Below, in pieces: positions 1 to 7,881 of a DNA stretch of 12,573 nucleotides; the stretch's first letter is position 1, and each line of letters starts with the position of its first letter. The stretch comes from an uncultured Sphingomonadales bacterium (GTDB lineage Bacteria > Pseudomonadota > Alphaproteobacteria > Sphingomonadales > Sphingomonadaceae), in assembly GCA_903868655.1 (NCBI GenBank), contig CAIPWG010000584.1:1-12573 (forward strand), in the 5' to 3' direction. The notes below the pieces were generated by a model. It was not told the DNA's origin. It was given only the letters and a program-made list of their open reading frames with translations, and did no database searches. The translations under genes were made by a program, and so were the position numbers.

Positions 1-374
1 ACGTATTGCGCCATCTGCCCCGAAAACACGAAAATGGTACCAATCGCGCGCTCTGCCAAGGTCTTGCGTACCCAATCGGCCAGGTACCGCGATGAAAACG
101 CCGCAACACTGACCGGGCGGCCGGTGACCAATGCGGCTATGCCGGCCCAGCCAAGTGAAGCTGCACGCGGGGCCAGGCAATGGCTGGCGGTGATAGAGGC
201 AATTGCGTCGACTTGCGCCGCTTCGGCCGCGCCTTCGATCAGGCACCCGCAATGCACCGGAGCCTGTGCAGCCAACGCGCGCAACAGGTTCCACGACCGG
301 ATGCGGTCACCCCGGTCAGGCGGCCAGGGTATCCGGTGGGCCAGAAACAGGACATCGCTGTGTTGTGCCGCCAT
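1..374 (-). CDS. XrtA/PEP-CTERM-associated glycosyltransferase, N-terminal part (cut by window edge)
   Basis: This is the 5' part of a gene that runs off the left edge; 124 codons are visible and open throughout. The start ATG lies 3 bases beyond the FemAB-like gene's TGA. The protein opens with a short strand and the motif HRIPWPPDRGDRIRSWNLL (residues 13-31). This is characteristic of the N-terminal Rossmann half of the family-1/4-like sugar transferases found in exosortase A loci (TIGR03087-type). From the family, it would transfer a sugar from a nucleotide donor onto a lipid-linked glycan at the inner membrane; the sugar cannot be read from the sequence. The catalytic C-terminal domain is outside the window. 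The near-zero gap indicates co-transcription and translational coupling with the upstream acyltransferase. The family call is fairly secure from the N-terminal motif and the context. Confidence 0.82.
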   Translation of the reverse strand, partial: MAAQHSDVLFLAHRIPWPPDRGDRIRSWNLLRALAAQAPVHCGCLIEGAAEAAQVDAIASITASHCLAPRAASLGWAGIAALVTGRPVSVAAFSSRYLADWVRKTLAERAIGTIFVFSGQMAQY

Positions 375-377
375 ACC

Positions 378-1430
378 TCAGGCCAGACCGTTGGCGATCA
401 GTGGCCCCAGTCGATTGGCAATCGCCAGCGGCAGTCTTTGCCACACCGCGATTTGCGCGCGATAGCGCGGGCTCAGCGGATTGACATCGCGCGGCGCCAT
501 GCCATCGGCCGTCCAATGCGCATAGGCCAGCGGCTGGGGCGAAAAACCCCAGTTGCGTTTGAAATGGTACGCACCGCTTTCGGTCTTTGACCGGCCAAAA
601 TCAAACCGATCGCATCCGCGTCTGCGGGCATGGCACATCAGCTGATAATACATGACATCGTTGGCACGCAGGCCACGTGCCGCATGAACCCCACCGCCCC
701 AATACGGCATCACCACCCCGCGATGATAAAGGCTGAGAACCGAGGCGACCGGCATGCCTTCGTGCAGCACAGTCAGGATATCGGCATCATCGCCGAATTG
801 ATCGAGCACCGCCTCAAACAGTGCACGCGGAAACACTGGCGTGCCCAGGTTGCGCACTGACTGGGCATAGACTGCATAGTGCATCGCGCGATCCTGGTGA
901 TCGCGCCCCACCCGCACCACCATATCACGCGTCAATCCTTTGCGGACTTCTGCGCGTTGTTTGCGCGGTATGGCCGACAATTGAGCGTCATCGTCAGTGG
1001 CGAGGAGCGTGACAAAGCCCGCGTGGCTATCGGTTTTGACATGCCAGCCCGGTCCATCGGGCAAGGCCCCCCCGCGCAATTCGACCGTGGGGCACGACAA
1101 CTGTGTGGCCAGCCGGGTCGCGGCTTCGGCCAAGGCCTCCAGATGCGCCGGATCGCCAATCATGCCGCCATCGACAGCAAAGCCAGTTGACACCAAAGCC
1201 CGACCGAACAGTGACGAATGCACCGCGTGCAACGGCAAGATTGCAGCCAGCGCGTCGCCGGTCTCTGCCACCAGCACATGGGTCGCATGGCCGCTGGCGC
1301 GTTCCACCGCGACCAACCATTCGGGTCGGTGGAATGCGGTCGCATCGGCGGCCTGCGCCACAAACGCTGCAATCCGCACCGCATCGTTGGGCGTGGCCAC
1401 GCGCACGCGGGTCGGCAGGCGATGCATCAT
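378..1430 (-). CDS. FemAB-like acyltransferase, XrtA/PEP-CTERM system-associated
   Basis: The protein is 350 residues from the ATG at 1430, which forms an ATGATG doublet overlapping the deacetylase stop by 4 bases. The frame stays open upstream to 1559, but starting there would bury 43 residues inside the deacetylase gene. It has two GNAT-like halves. The C-terminal signature FDFGRSKTESGAYHFK (276-291), followed by NWGF, and the segment RNLGTPVFP (193-201) are hallmarks of the FemAB-related family linked to exosortase A (TIGR03019-type, PF13480-like). Classical FemAB enzymes transfer aminoacyl groups to peptidoglycan precursors. Here the genes on both sides act on polysaccharide, so acylation of the exported glycan or its lipid carrier is the likelier role, but this is inference. 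There is no signal peptide or membrane span, so it should act in the cytoplasm. Family call is strong; substrate is unknown. Confidence 0.9.
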   Translation of the reverse strand: MMHRLPTRVRVATPNDAVRIAAFVAQAADATAFHRPEWLVAVERASGHATHVLVAETGDALAAILPLHAVHSSLFGRALVSTGFAVDGGMIGDPAHLEALAEAATRLATQLSCPTVELRGGALPDGPGWHVKTDSHAGFVTLLATDDDAQLSAIPRKQRAEVRKGLTRDMVVRVGRDHQDRAMHYAVYAQSVRNLGTPVFPRALFEAVLDQFGDDADILTVLHEGMPVASVLSLYHRGVVMPYWGGGVHAARGLRANDVMYYQLMCHARRRGCDRFDFGRSKTESGAYHFKRNWGFSPQPLAYAHWTADGMAPRDVNPLSPRYRAQIAVWQRLPLAIANRLGPLIANGLA

Positions 1431-2299
1431 CCTGCCAGACGCGCTGCTTCGGCCGTGGCCAGCGCATCCATCCGGCCCCATGCAAAATCGCGCAACAGCC
1501 TTTGCAATTTGCCCGACATCGCGCCCAGCCGGCTGTAATGGCGCAACCGCGATTTCCATGGCGCATGCGATACACGCGGCTGACTAGGATCGATTTCCCA
1601 CGGATGGAAGTACGTCAGCGCCGGACGCGCATCGCGCGCATTCACCCGGTTGATCGCCCAATGCGACACCGCATAAGGCAGCAACCGAAAAAATCCGCCG
1701 CCGCCCGCCGCCATCCGCCGCCCGGCCCATTCAGCCGTCGTCACCGGAATTTCAATCAGTTCGGCACCTGCAACCGGGCGAAACGCAAACCGTGGCGCTT
1801 CGCGCCAGCCGTAATGGTCGTGCACGATCGGCGCCACGCTGGAGGAATATCGGTATCCCGCATCAGCCAACACGCCATGCGCCCAGGGCGTGCGCGTATC
1901 GATCGAAAAACTGGGTGCACGATACCCGGTCACGGCCTGTCCCGTGATGTCTTGCAGCGTGCCGCGTGCACGCGCCAGATCCTCGGCAAAACCCGCAGCA
2001 TCGAGCGTGAACACCCGCGCGTGGTCCCAGCCGTGGCTGGCAATTTCGTGTCCTTGCGCCGCAATCCGTCGCATCATGGCGGGGCGACGCTGCGCCACCC
2101 AGCCCAGTGTGAAAAACGTGCCTTTCACCCCGGCCTCGTCAAACAGCGCAAGAATGGCATCGCAATTGCGCTCAACTCGCAAATCAAGGCTATCCCAGTC
2201 GGCGCGATCGATCACTTTTTCAAACGCGCCGACCTGAAACCAGTCTTCGACATCGACCGAAAGGCCGTTGATCAGCGGTGACGCCATAGCTTTTGGCAT
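1427..2299 (-). CDS. Polysaccharide deacetylase, XrtA/PEP-CTERM system-associated
   Basis: This 290-residue protein belongs to the NodB-type carbohydrate esterase 4 superfamily, in the subgroup found in exosortase A loci (TIGR03006-like). Visible motifs in order are SVDVEDW (14-20, catalytic Asp region), GTFFTLGWVA (60-69), SHGWDH (88-93, the two metal-binding His), YRAPSFS (126-132) and YFHPWEID (230-237). All core CE4 motifs are intact, so it should be an active metal-dependent N- or O-deacetylase of the glycan. No signal peptide is seen, which suggests cytoplasmic action or unusual export. The ATPase stop lies 6 bases upstream and the FemAB-like start overlaps its own stop as ATGA. A second ATG at 2287 (residue 5) is possible, and neither start has a strong Shine-Dalgarno sequence. 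Family assignment is secure; the target sugar is not known. Confidence 0.93.
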   Translation of the reverse strand: MPKAMASPLINGLSVDVEDWFQVGAFEKVIDRADWDSLDLRVERNCDAILALFDEAGVKGTFFTLGWVAQRRPAMMRRIAAQGHEIASHGWDHARVFTLDAAGFAEDLARARGTLQDITGQAVTGYRAPSFSIDTRTPWAHGVLADAGYRYSSSVAPIVHDHYGWREAPRFAFRPVAGAELIEIPVTTAEWAGRRMAAGGGGFFRLLPYAVSHWAINRVNARDARPALTYFHPWEIDPSQPRVSHAPWKSRLRHYSRLGAMSGKLQRLLRDFAWGRMDALATAEAARLAG

Positions 2300-2305
2300 T
2301 TCGGT

Positions 2306-3508
2306 TCAAGCTGCCCGGACAAGCGCGTTTTCGCTTTCCAACCATTCGATCAGCATCGTCAAAACATGGCGGATTGCTTCGTTTTGATCGCTGGTGCGGG
2401 TTTCAAGCGCCTCAATACGCAGCGTCAGCGCGACGAGCCCCGACAACACGGGTTCAAGATCGGGCTCAGGCTGGCTGGCCAACGTACCACCATGCATGTT
2501 GGCCAGTTCTCGCACCGCCTGTTGCAGCTCGGCAATCTGTTCGTCGCGCTTGGTCAATTCCTGCGCCAGATCGGCCAGGATCGCCGCATGATCGGCGACT
2601 GATGCCGGCTCTGCCTGCGCATGTGCAGCCGGATGGGACTGGATGAAATCGACCGTAGGCGCTTTGCCCGGAGCAGCTTCGGCGCCATCCCCGGCCAAAT
2701 CGGCAATCACCTCTTCCAGCATGTCGTTATCGAGCACCGCGGCCTGTTCAACCCCGCCCAACAGCAACAGCCGATTGGCCAGTTGGTTGACCCGGCGTGG
2801 CACGCAGCCACTGGCATCGGCCAATCGGGCATAGACCCCCGGCGAAATCGCGGGCTTGCCCACCCACCCGACATGTTTCAGGCGGTGTTCGACGTAAGGA
2901 CCGACTTCGTCGGGCTCCATCGCGTCGAGGTGATGCGTGGCAATCACCCGCTGGCGCAACTGTTCCAGCCCGGGTCCGTTCATCAGTTCGCGAAATTCGG
3001 GCTGCCCCAAGAGCAATGTCTGCAACAGGGGATGCGCGCCGAGCTGAAAATTGGACAGCATGCGCAATTCTTCAAGCGCCTGAACCGACAGGTTCTGCGC
3101 TTCGTCGACGATCAGCAGGCAACGCCGTCCGGCGCGCGCCTCGTCTTGTAAAAACAGTTCGAGCGCACCCAATCCGGCGGCCTTGTCCCAACTGGCCACA
3201 GGGGTTTCTGGAACCAGTACGCCGAATGCCTGGCAGGCCAGCCGCACCAGTTCGTCGCCATCGAGCATGCTGGTAACAATCTGGCCGACCGTCAGCCGCG
3301 CTTTGTCCACTTTGGCGACCATGTGCGCTGCCAGCGTCGACTTGCCAGCGCCGACTTCGCCGGTGATGACAATGAAGCCTTCGCCCTGCGACAGACCATA
3401 GCCGAGATAAGACAGCGCCTTGCGGTGGGTCAGGCTTTCAAAATAAAATTCCGGATCGGGCGCCAACTGAAACGGACGGCCCGTGAATCCGTAAAACTGA
3501 TCGTACAT
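2306..3508 (-). CDS. ExeA/GspA-like AAA ATPase, XrtA system-associated, with coiled-coil tail
   Basis: The protein is 400 residues. The N-terminal MYDQFYGFTGRPF (1-13) and FYFES (21-25) are typical of ExeA/GspA-like ATPases of exosortase A loci (TIGR03015-like). Walker A is GEVGAGKST (50-58), Walker B is LLIVDEAQN (130-138), a sensor-like LLLGQPEFRE lies at 164-173, and GCVPRRVNQLANRLLLLG (233-250) closes the AAA lid. The recognised family core ends near residue 270. A linker (about 272-303) and a heptad-like charged region (about 305-336, then 350-395) follow, which should form coiled coil. In type II secretion, ExeA works with peptidoglycan-binding ExeB to place the secretin; by analogy this ATPase may help assemble the envelope-spanning exporter, which is inference. 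It follows the beta-barrel gene by 50 bases. GGGGAA lies about 12 bases before the start. Confidence 0.92.
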   Translation of the reverse strand: MYDQFYGFTGRPFQLAPDPEFYFESLTHRKALSYLGYGLSQGEGFIVITGEVGAGKSTLAAHMVAKVDKARLTVGQIVTSMLDGDELVRLACQAFGVLVPETPVASWDKAAGLGALELFLQDEARAGRRCLLIVDEAQNLSVQALEELRMLSNFQLGAHPLLQTLLLGQPEFRELMNGPGLEQLRQRVIATHHLDAMEPDEVGPYVEHRLKHVGWVGKPAISPGVYARLADASGCVPRRVNQLANRLLLLGGVEQAAVLDNDMLEEVIADLAGDGAEAAPGKAPTVDFIQSHPAAHAQAEPASVADHAAILADLAQELTKRDEQIAELQQAVRELANMHGGTLASQPEPDLEPVLSGLVALTLRIEALETRTSDQNEAIRHVLTMLIEWLESENALVRAA

Positions 3509-3558
3509 TGGCCTGTATTCCCCAGAGCAATTTCAAACGATGCGGCTGGTTTTACCGC

Positions 3559-5277
3559 CTAGTGAAAGTTGTAACGCAGTCCCAGCTGCCCGAGCAATTC
3601 GAGCTGATCGGGCGATGCCTGCTGATTGACCCCCAGCATTTCGAGCGAGGCTGTTCCTACCAGACGGTCGGTCAGATGATGGGTCAGGATACCATTGACG
3701 CCCCAATCCGACGCATTGCCTAGCGTCGTTTGATCGGTCCGATAGATCGAGGCAAAGCTGTTCACACTGTACCGCGTCTGCTGATCGATTGGGCCGGACA
3801 GGCCTGCGCTGACAAACACGGTCTGGTCAAGCGCGCCATTGGCCGCCGCCAGTACCGTCCCTGGCGCGGTAAGGTACCGACGGGACGCATAACCGCCACC
3901 GATGTTCATCGTCACCTGACCGAAAGTCAGCCCGTAACTCGCGTTGACCCCGCGACCATGGTAAATCAGGGCTTGTGCCGAACCCAGCGCCCCGCCGACG
4001 CAGCTGCCACCGGTGGTGCCCGTAAAACAGCTGCCGACATTGCCGCTGAACGGGTCACGCGCGACAGCAAAGTCGGTGGGCAATTGTTGCAACGTGCTCA
4101 TCAAACCCGAGCCAAAGCCAAAGATGGAGTCATAGACCGCCACGGAAAGCGTTTGCCGCGCACTCGGCGCGTAAAACAGCGAACCATAGTAGGTTGTGCT
4201 GTCATACCGCTGACCAACAAAAGCCGAGGCCATAGTGCGGCGGCTTGGGCGCCAGACCACGCCAATGTCCCACGTCAGCCCGTCGGTCTTGTAGGCCAGT
4301 TTGCGCGGCTGGCTCGTGTCGGTAACATATTGGCCAGAGCTGTTGAGCACGGGATTGCCATTGGCATCAAACAGTGCATCACGCTGCGACACCTGTATCT
4401 TTTCCCAGTTCAAATCCCCGACAACGGCCAGGTTGCGTGACACTGGCTGCGTGATTTCCACCCCGCCCTGCGCATCGGTCAATCGCTGATCGAGGTTTGA
4501 CATGTCTTCGCGCAAATAACTGCCGGTCAGCGCAATACCGAATGGCAGCACTTCTCCCGGTCGCACGCCGATGGTGGCCTTCGCCTGTTGGGTCAGCGAA
4601 TGGCCAAACAGATCGGCAGGCCCGTTTTGGCCCGCGACACCCGACCTGTTCAGTTGATCAATCGCATTGTAGCCCAGCGCATACGAGGCTTTGATGCCAA
4701 CGATCCCGGCATGGGTCGACAACGATGGCCCGCCATACAGCGACCAGACTTGCGAAACCGAACGATTGTTATCGACCGGGTTCAGCAAAGTGCCCCCATT
4801 GGCACCGATCGACGTACGCGTCGCCAGACCACCAAAATCGAAAGTGAGCGCGTGCGGCACAAGCGTGGTGGTGGTGCGCGCAATGCCGGTAAAAGTGTCG
4901 GAGCTGCCTTGCCCGCGTGACTCCGAAAAATGATGCTCGTAACGGATCGTGGCAAGGCCGGTCGTCCGCACGCTGTTGAACAGCATGTCGGCACCTGCAG
5001 CGACCGTGGTATACGTTACCACCGGTTGCCGCGGCGTAATTTGGTCGAAAACCGATTGATCGAGTTCGAGATAGGGCACAATCCGCGTGCGTTTGCGCGG
5101 TGCGCTGCTGCTGGCTGGGCCGCCGGTCGGCGCCGCTACGCCCTGATCACCTGCGTCCGCACTGCCATAGCTCAACGGCGCGCTGCCTGAAGCGTTTTGC
5201 GCAAGCGCGGCCGCCCCCCAGCCCCAGGGTGCGGTCAGCGCGAGAGCACTGGCGGCAATGTGCCAAACCCCCTTCAT
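3559..5277 (-). CDS. Outer-membrane beta-barrel protein, PEP-CTERM/XrtA system-associated
   Basis: The protein is 572 residues and starts with a clear Sec signal peptide (MK, hydrophobic 4-25, likely cleavage ALA|Q after residue 26). A short Ser/Ala/Pro-rich segment and a basic RKRTR patch follow. The rest consists of alternating amphipathic strands rich in Gly, Thr, Tyr and Asn, and the protein ends in LGLRYNFH, resembling a beta-barrel terminal strand although the last residue is His rather than Phe. This fits the TIGR03016-type outer-membrane protein of exosortase A loci, whose role is undefined; a channel or scaffold for glycan export is inferred from context. Two cysteines at about 417 and 426 lie in a Gly/Ser-rich loop and could form a disulfide. 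AAGGAG, 9 bases before the ATG, overlaps the kinase gene's stop codon. Confidence 0.88.
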   Translation of the reverse strand: MKGVWHIAASALALTAPWGWGAAALAQNASGSAPLSYGSADAGDQGVAAPTGGPASSSAPRKRTRIVPYLELDQSVFDQITPRQPVVTYTTVAAGADMLFNSVRTTGLATIRYEHHFSESRGQGSSDTFTGIARTTTTLVPHALTFDFGGLATRTSIGANGGTLLNPVDNNRSVSQVWSLYGGPSLSTHAGIVGIKASYALGYNAIDQLNRSGVAGQNGPADLFGHSLTQQAKATIGVRPGEVLPFGIALTGSYLREDMSNLDQRLTDAQGGVEITQPVSRNLAVVGDLNWEKIQVSQRDALFDANGNPVLNSSGQYVTDTSQPRKLAYKTDGLTWDIGVVWRPSRRTMASAFVGQRYDSTTYYGSLFYAPSARQTLSVAVYDSIFGFGSGLMSTLQQLPTDFAVARDPFSGNVGSCFTGTTGGSCVGGALGSAQALIYHGRGVNASYGLTFGQVTMNIGGGYASRRYLTAPGTVLAAANGALDQTVFVSAGLSGPIDQQTRYSVNSFASIYRTDQTTLGNASDWGVNGILTHHLTDRLVGTASLEMLGVNQQASPDQLELLGQLGLRYNFH

Positions 5278-5279
5278 GC

Positions 5280-5292
5280 GGAGTTACTCCTT
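5280..5292 (-). promoter_or_regulatory. Strong ribosome binding site within a small inverted repeat at the kinase stop codon
   Basis: On the minus strand the end of the kinase gene reads AAGGAGTAACTCC, followed by GC and the ATG of the beta-barrel gene. AAGGAG is a near-consensus Shine-Dalgarno sequence that covers the last two codons of the kinase gene and touches its TAA stop. GGAG and CTCC can pair across a UAA triloop and would hide the site. Ribosomes terminating on the kinase gene would open it, giving translational coupling. The repeat is seen directly; the coupling is inference, and a 4-bp stem alone is weak. Confidence 0.5.
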
Positions 5293-6321
5293 GTACCCGT
5301 AATAGGTGCCGAACCGGCGCCCACTGGGAGAAAAATGCGCGGCATTGAGCAGCAGCTTGATATCTTCACAGCCTGACAGCAGCCCGATCGCATCGCGCAG
5401 GGCGGCTTCGCTGGTCATGTCGGCACGCACCACCACAACCGCCTGCCCCACATGCATGGCGAGCGAACTCGCCGGAGACGCGGCCAGCACGGGCGAGCTG
5501 TCGAAAATGACAATCCGCCCGCGGGTATTCGCGGTCAGCCGGTCGAGCACTTGCACGGTGCGTGCCGAGGCGAGCATTTCGGTATCGTTGCCCGAAGCAT
5601 TGCCCGCGGGCAGCACAAACAGCCCGGGGATATCAGTACCCATTATACAATCTTCGACTGCCAGCCGGGGATCAGCGAGCGCATCGAGCAAGCCTGGTCC
5701 TGCCGGCAGGCCAAGCGTTGACAGCACTGAAGGCTTTGCAAAGTCGGCATCGACCAGCAGCACTTCGGTATCCTTTTCCGCCGCCATCGAGAGCGCCAGA
5801 TTGACCGAGCAGAATGTCTTGCCTTCGCCTGGCAAAGCCGAACAGACCATGATGCGATCTGCGCGCACGCCGTGATCGCTGACCCGCGCCCGGGCCGCGG
5901 TGCGCAGCAATTGCCGCTTGATAATCCGGAATTCTTCGAGCAGCCCGGTCACCGAACCTTCGGGTTCGATCATGCCCTGATCGCGCAAGTGATTGCGATC
6001 AATGATGTGGAACGTTCCGCGAAACTCTTGCGGAGTAACTTTGCCCTCCAGCGATGCCGCCACTGGCAAATCCTTGCGCAGCGTGCTCGCGGGCAGATTG
6101 GCCGGGTCGAACGTGGGCGCGCCAAATGGCTCAGTCGGAACCAGCGCAACGGCCTGGTCAGGCGCAGCGGGAGCCGGTGCCGAAGGCGGTGAAGGCTGCG
6201 GCGCAACCATGCCACGCCACGAATCGTTGCCACCGGCGCGCTCGATCAACGAGGGGCGCTTGCCCTGCCGCGCTGGCGGTGTGGCGGGTCCGGTTGGCGG
6301 AAAACGGCGGTGATCGGTCAT
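5284..6321 (-). CDS. CpsD/CapB-family tyrosine autokinase, XrtA-associated
   Basis: This is a BY-kinase of the CpsD/CapB type, the cytoplasmic ATPase half of a split Wzc. From the ATG at 6321 it is 345 residues. A GTG at 6345, which overlaps the upstream stop as GTGA, would add 8 residues. The ATG is preferred because GGAG sits 10 bases before it. In numbering from the GTG, an unstructured Pro/Ala-rich region spans about 10-75, Walker A is SALPGEGKT (169-177), Walker A' is LLVDADF (196-202) and Walker B is IVIFDSSPVL (278-287). The C-terminus is short and ends RFGTYYGYKE, with three tyrosines as the likely autophosphorylation cluster. It should phosphorylate itself in trans and, with the adjacent chain-length protein, control polymer length and export (TIGR03018-type). 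It follows the chain-length gene directly and precedes the beta-barrel gene by 6 bases. Confidence 0.93.
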   Translation of the reverse strand: MTDHRRFPPTGPATPPARQGKRPSLIERAGGNDSWRGMVAPQPSPPSAPAPAAPDQAVALVPTEPFGAPTFDPANLPASTLRKDLPVAASLEGKVTPQEFRGTFHIIDRNHLRDQGMIEPEGSVTGLLEEFRIIKRQLLRTAARARVSDHGVRADRIMVCSALPGEGKTFCSVNLALSMAAEKDTEVLLVDADFAKPSVLSTLGLPAGPGLLDALADPRLAVEDCIMGTDIPGLFVLPAGNASGNDTEMLASARTVQVLDRLTANTRGRIVIFDSSPVLAASPASSLAMHVGQAVVVVRADMTSEAALRDAIGLLSGCEDIKLLLNAAHFSPSGRRFGTYYGYKE

Positions 6322-6341
6322 CGGGTTCTTGCTCCGTCCGC

Positions 6342-7865
6342 TCACGCCACCAACCGGCGCTTCAAGAATTCAAGCGCCAGCAGCCCCGCCAGCACCAGCA
6401 CCAGCCCGGCGATACCTCCGCCGAACCATTTGAGCTGGCGCCTCCGTTCAGAGACTGCCGACTGGGTAAACGCCAGCGTTACCGCACCCAGCACCGGCAA
6501 GCCCAACGCGCGTTCAAGATCGGCTGTGGTGGCAAAGGTACCGCGCACCTGCCCCAACGCGAAAGCTCCGCCGGCGCCCGCCGCAAGCCCGGCCAGCAGC
6601 ACGCCGACCAGCATCAGCGGCCGGTTTGGCGCCGAAGGTTCGCGCGGGGTGGTTGGCGGGTCGATCACTTCAAATTTGACCGCGTTGTGTTCGGTTTCGA
6701 CTTGCCCGCGCAGCCGCAAAGTTTCGCGATCGCGCAACAGCTTGTCGTATTGTTGTTTCATCACTTCATAATCGCGGTTGATACGCGATGCTTCAGCCGC
6801 GACCGCAGGTTCGCTGTATTGCTGCGTGGTCAACTGCGCGACATCTTGCTGCAATGCCGCCTTGCGTGAGGCGAGCGCGACTACGTTGGCCTGTCTGTCT
6901 GCCTTGAGCGATTGCAACGAAGCGTACGCCGGGTTGGGTGAACCGCCACCGCCACGGCTGCCCTCGGCAGCCGCTGCGCGCGACAATTGCGCGATCTGCG
7001 CTTTCTGCGCGAGGACATCAGGATGGCTGTCAGTCAAACCGCGCGCATGCATGGCGTACAGTTCGGATTGGGCCTGGGCCAGCGCGCCTTTGGCACCACC
7101 GCTGGTACCGGGGATGGTGATCGTTGGCGGTGTTCCCGCCATTTGCCCGTTGATCGACGCCAGCGCGCTTTGCGCCGCCATCAGGTCGGACTCGACCGAC
7201 CGCAGTTCGGTCCGGGTGCCTTCAAGCCTTGCACTGACCGCGCCGGTACCCGGCAGCATTCCCGCATTTTTTGCTTCGAAAGCCTGCCGCTTCTGCTCCG
7301 CTGCTTCGAGGTCTTTTTGCCGATCGGACAGCTGCTGGTCCATGAACGACAGTGTTTCGCTCATCTCGCCGCGTCCGCCCGCCAGGTTCACTTCGCGAAA
7401 AATGTCGATCATCTTTTGCGCGATATCCTTGGCCAACTTGGCATTGGCGGCGTCGCCCAGGCTGCTGTTGCCCGAGGTGGCGACGATTTCGAACAGGTTT
7501 TCCTGGCTGTTGCTGACTTTCACAGCTGTCGCCAATTTGGCCACAGCTGCTTCCATCAACTTGGGACTGGTTACTTTTTCGCCCAGCCGCGTGGCCCGCA
7601 CGACCTTTTCCAGATTAACCGCGCTGGTCAGCGTCTGACGCACCCGATCGATATCGCGATGGCGATCGGCACCCACGCCAATCTGATCGGACAGCACGTC
7701 GTCGATGTGAACAAATATCCGTGCGCGCGATTCATAACGGTTGGGCATTGCCCCGACCGCCAGCCAACCGCCAAGGCAGATTATCCAGGCAATACCCAGC
7801 GCAATCCAGCGCCGGTTCCACACGGTGTGGAGCCCCGCCCTTACCTGATCAAGAATTCCGCCCAC
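6342..7865 (-). CDS. Polysaccharide chain-length determinant (Wzz/GNVR family), XrtA-associated
   Basis: The protein is 507 residues with a GTG start; no nearby ATG exists, and the opening MGGILDQVRAGLHTVWNRRW matches the usual family N-terminus. Its first transmembrane helix is at about 20-40. A long periplasmic region follows, with heptad-like coiled coil (about 170-235 and 320-385) and a GNVR-like segment (INRDYEVMKQQYDKLL, 362-377). A Pro-rich PTTPREPSAPNRP stretch (404-416) leads into a second helix (417-438), and a third lies at 481-500. This is the TIGR03007-type co-polymerase of exosortase A loci. It lacks its own kinase domain, which is supplied by the next gene as in split Wzc systems. 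It should span the inner membrane and contact the outer-membrane exporter. Its start lies 16 bases after the frame-restored stop of the export lipoprotein gene. Confidence 0.93.
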   Translation of the reverse strand: MGGILDQVRAGLHTVWNRRWIALGIAWIICLGGWLAVGAMPNRYESRARIFVHIDDVLSDQIGVGADRHRDIDRVRQTLTSAVNLEKVVRATRLGEKVTSPKLMEAAVAKLATAVKVSNSQENLFEIVATSGNSSLGDAANAKLAKDIAQKMIDIFREVNLAGGRGEMSETLSFMDQQLSDRQKDLEAAEQKRQAFEAKNAGMLPGTGAVSARLEGTRTELRSVESDLMAAQSALASINGQMAGTPPTITIPGTSGGAKGALAQAQSELYAMHARGLTDSHPDVLAQKAQIAQLSRAAAAEGSRGGGGSPNPAYASLQSLKADRQANVVALASRKAALQQDVAQLTTQQYSEPAVAAEASRINRDYEVMKQQYDKLLRDRETLRLRGQVETEHNAVKFEVIDPPTTPREPSAPNRPLMLVGVLLAGLAAGAGGAFALGQVRGTFATTADLERALGLPVLGAVTLAFTQSAVSERRRQLKWFGGGIAGLVLVLAGLLALEFLKRRLVA

Positions 7866-7881
7866 CTGCCGCGCCCGCCGC

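Noticed and set aside
1431..1559. Upstream extension of the FemAB-like protein by 43 residues
   Set aside because: It lies wholly inside the deacetylase gene and lacks family similarity. The ATG at 1430 gives a typical ATGA overlap and a normal N-terminus.
1103..2281. A 392-codon plus-strand frame antisense to the deacetylase and FemAB-like genes
   Set aside because: It has an Arg/Pro-rich composition with no family motif, and it lies opposite two well-supported genes.
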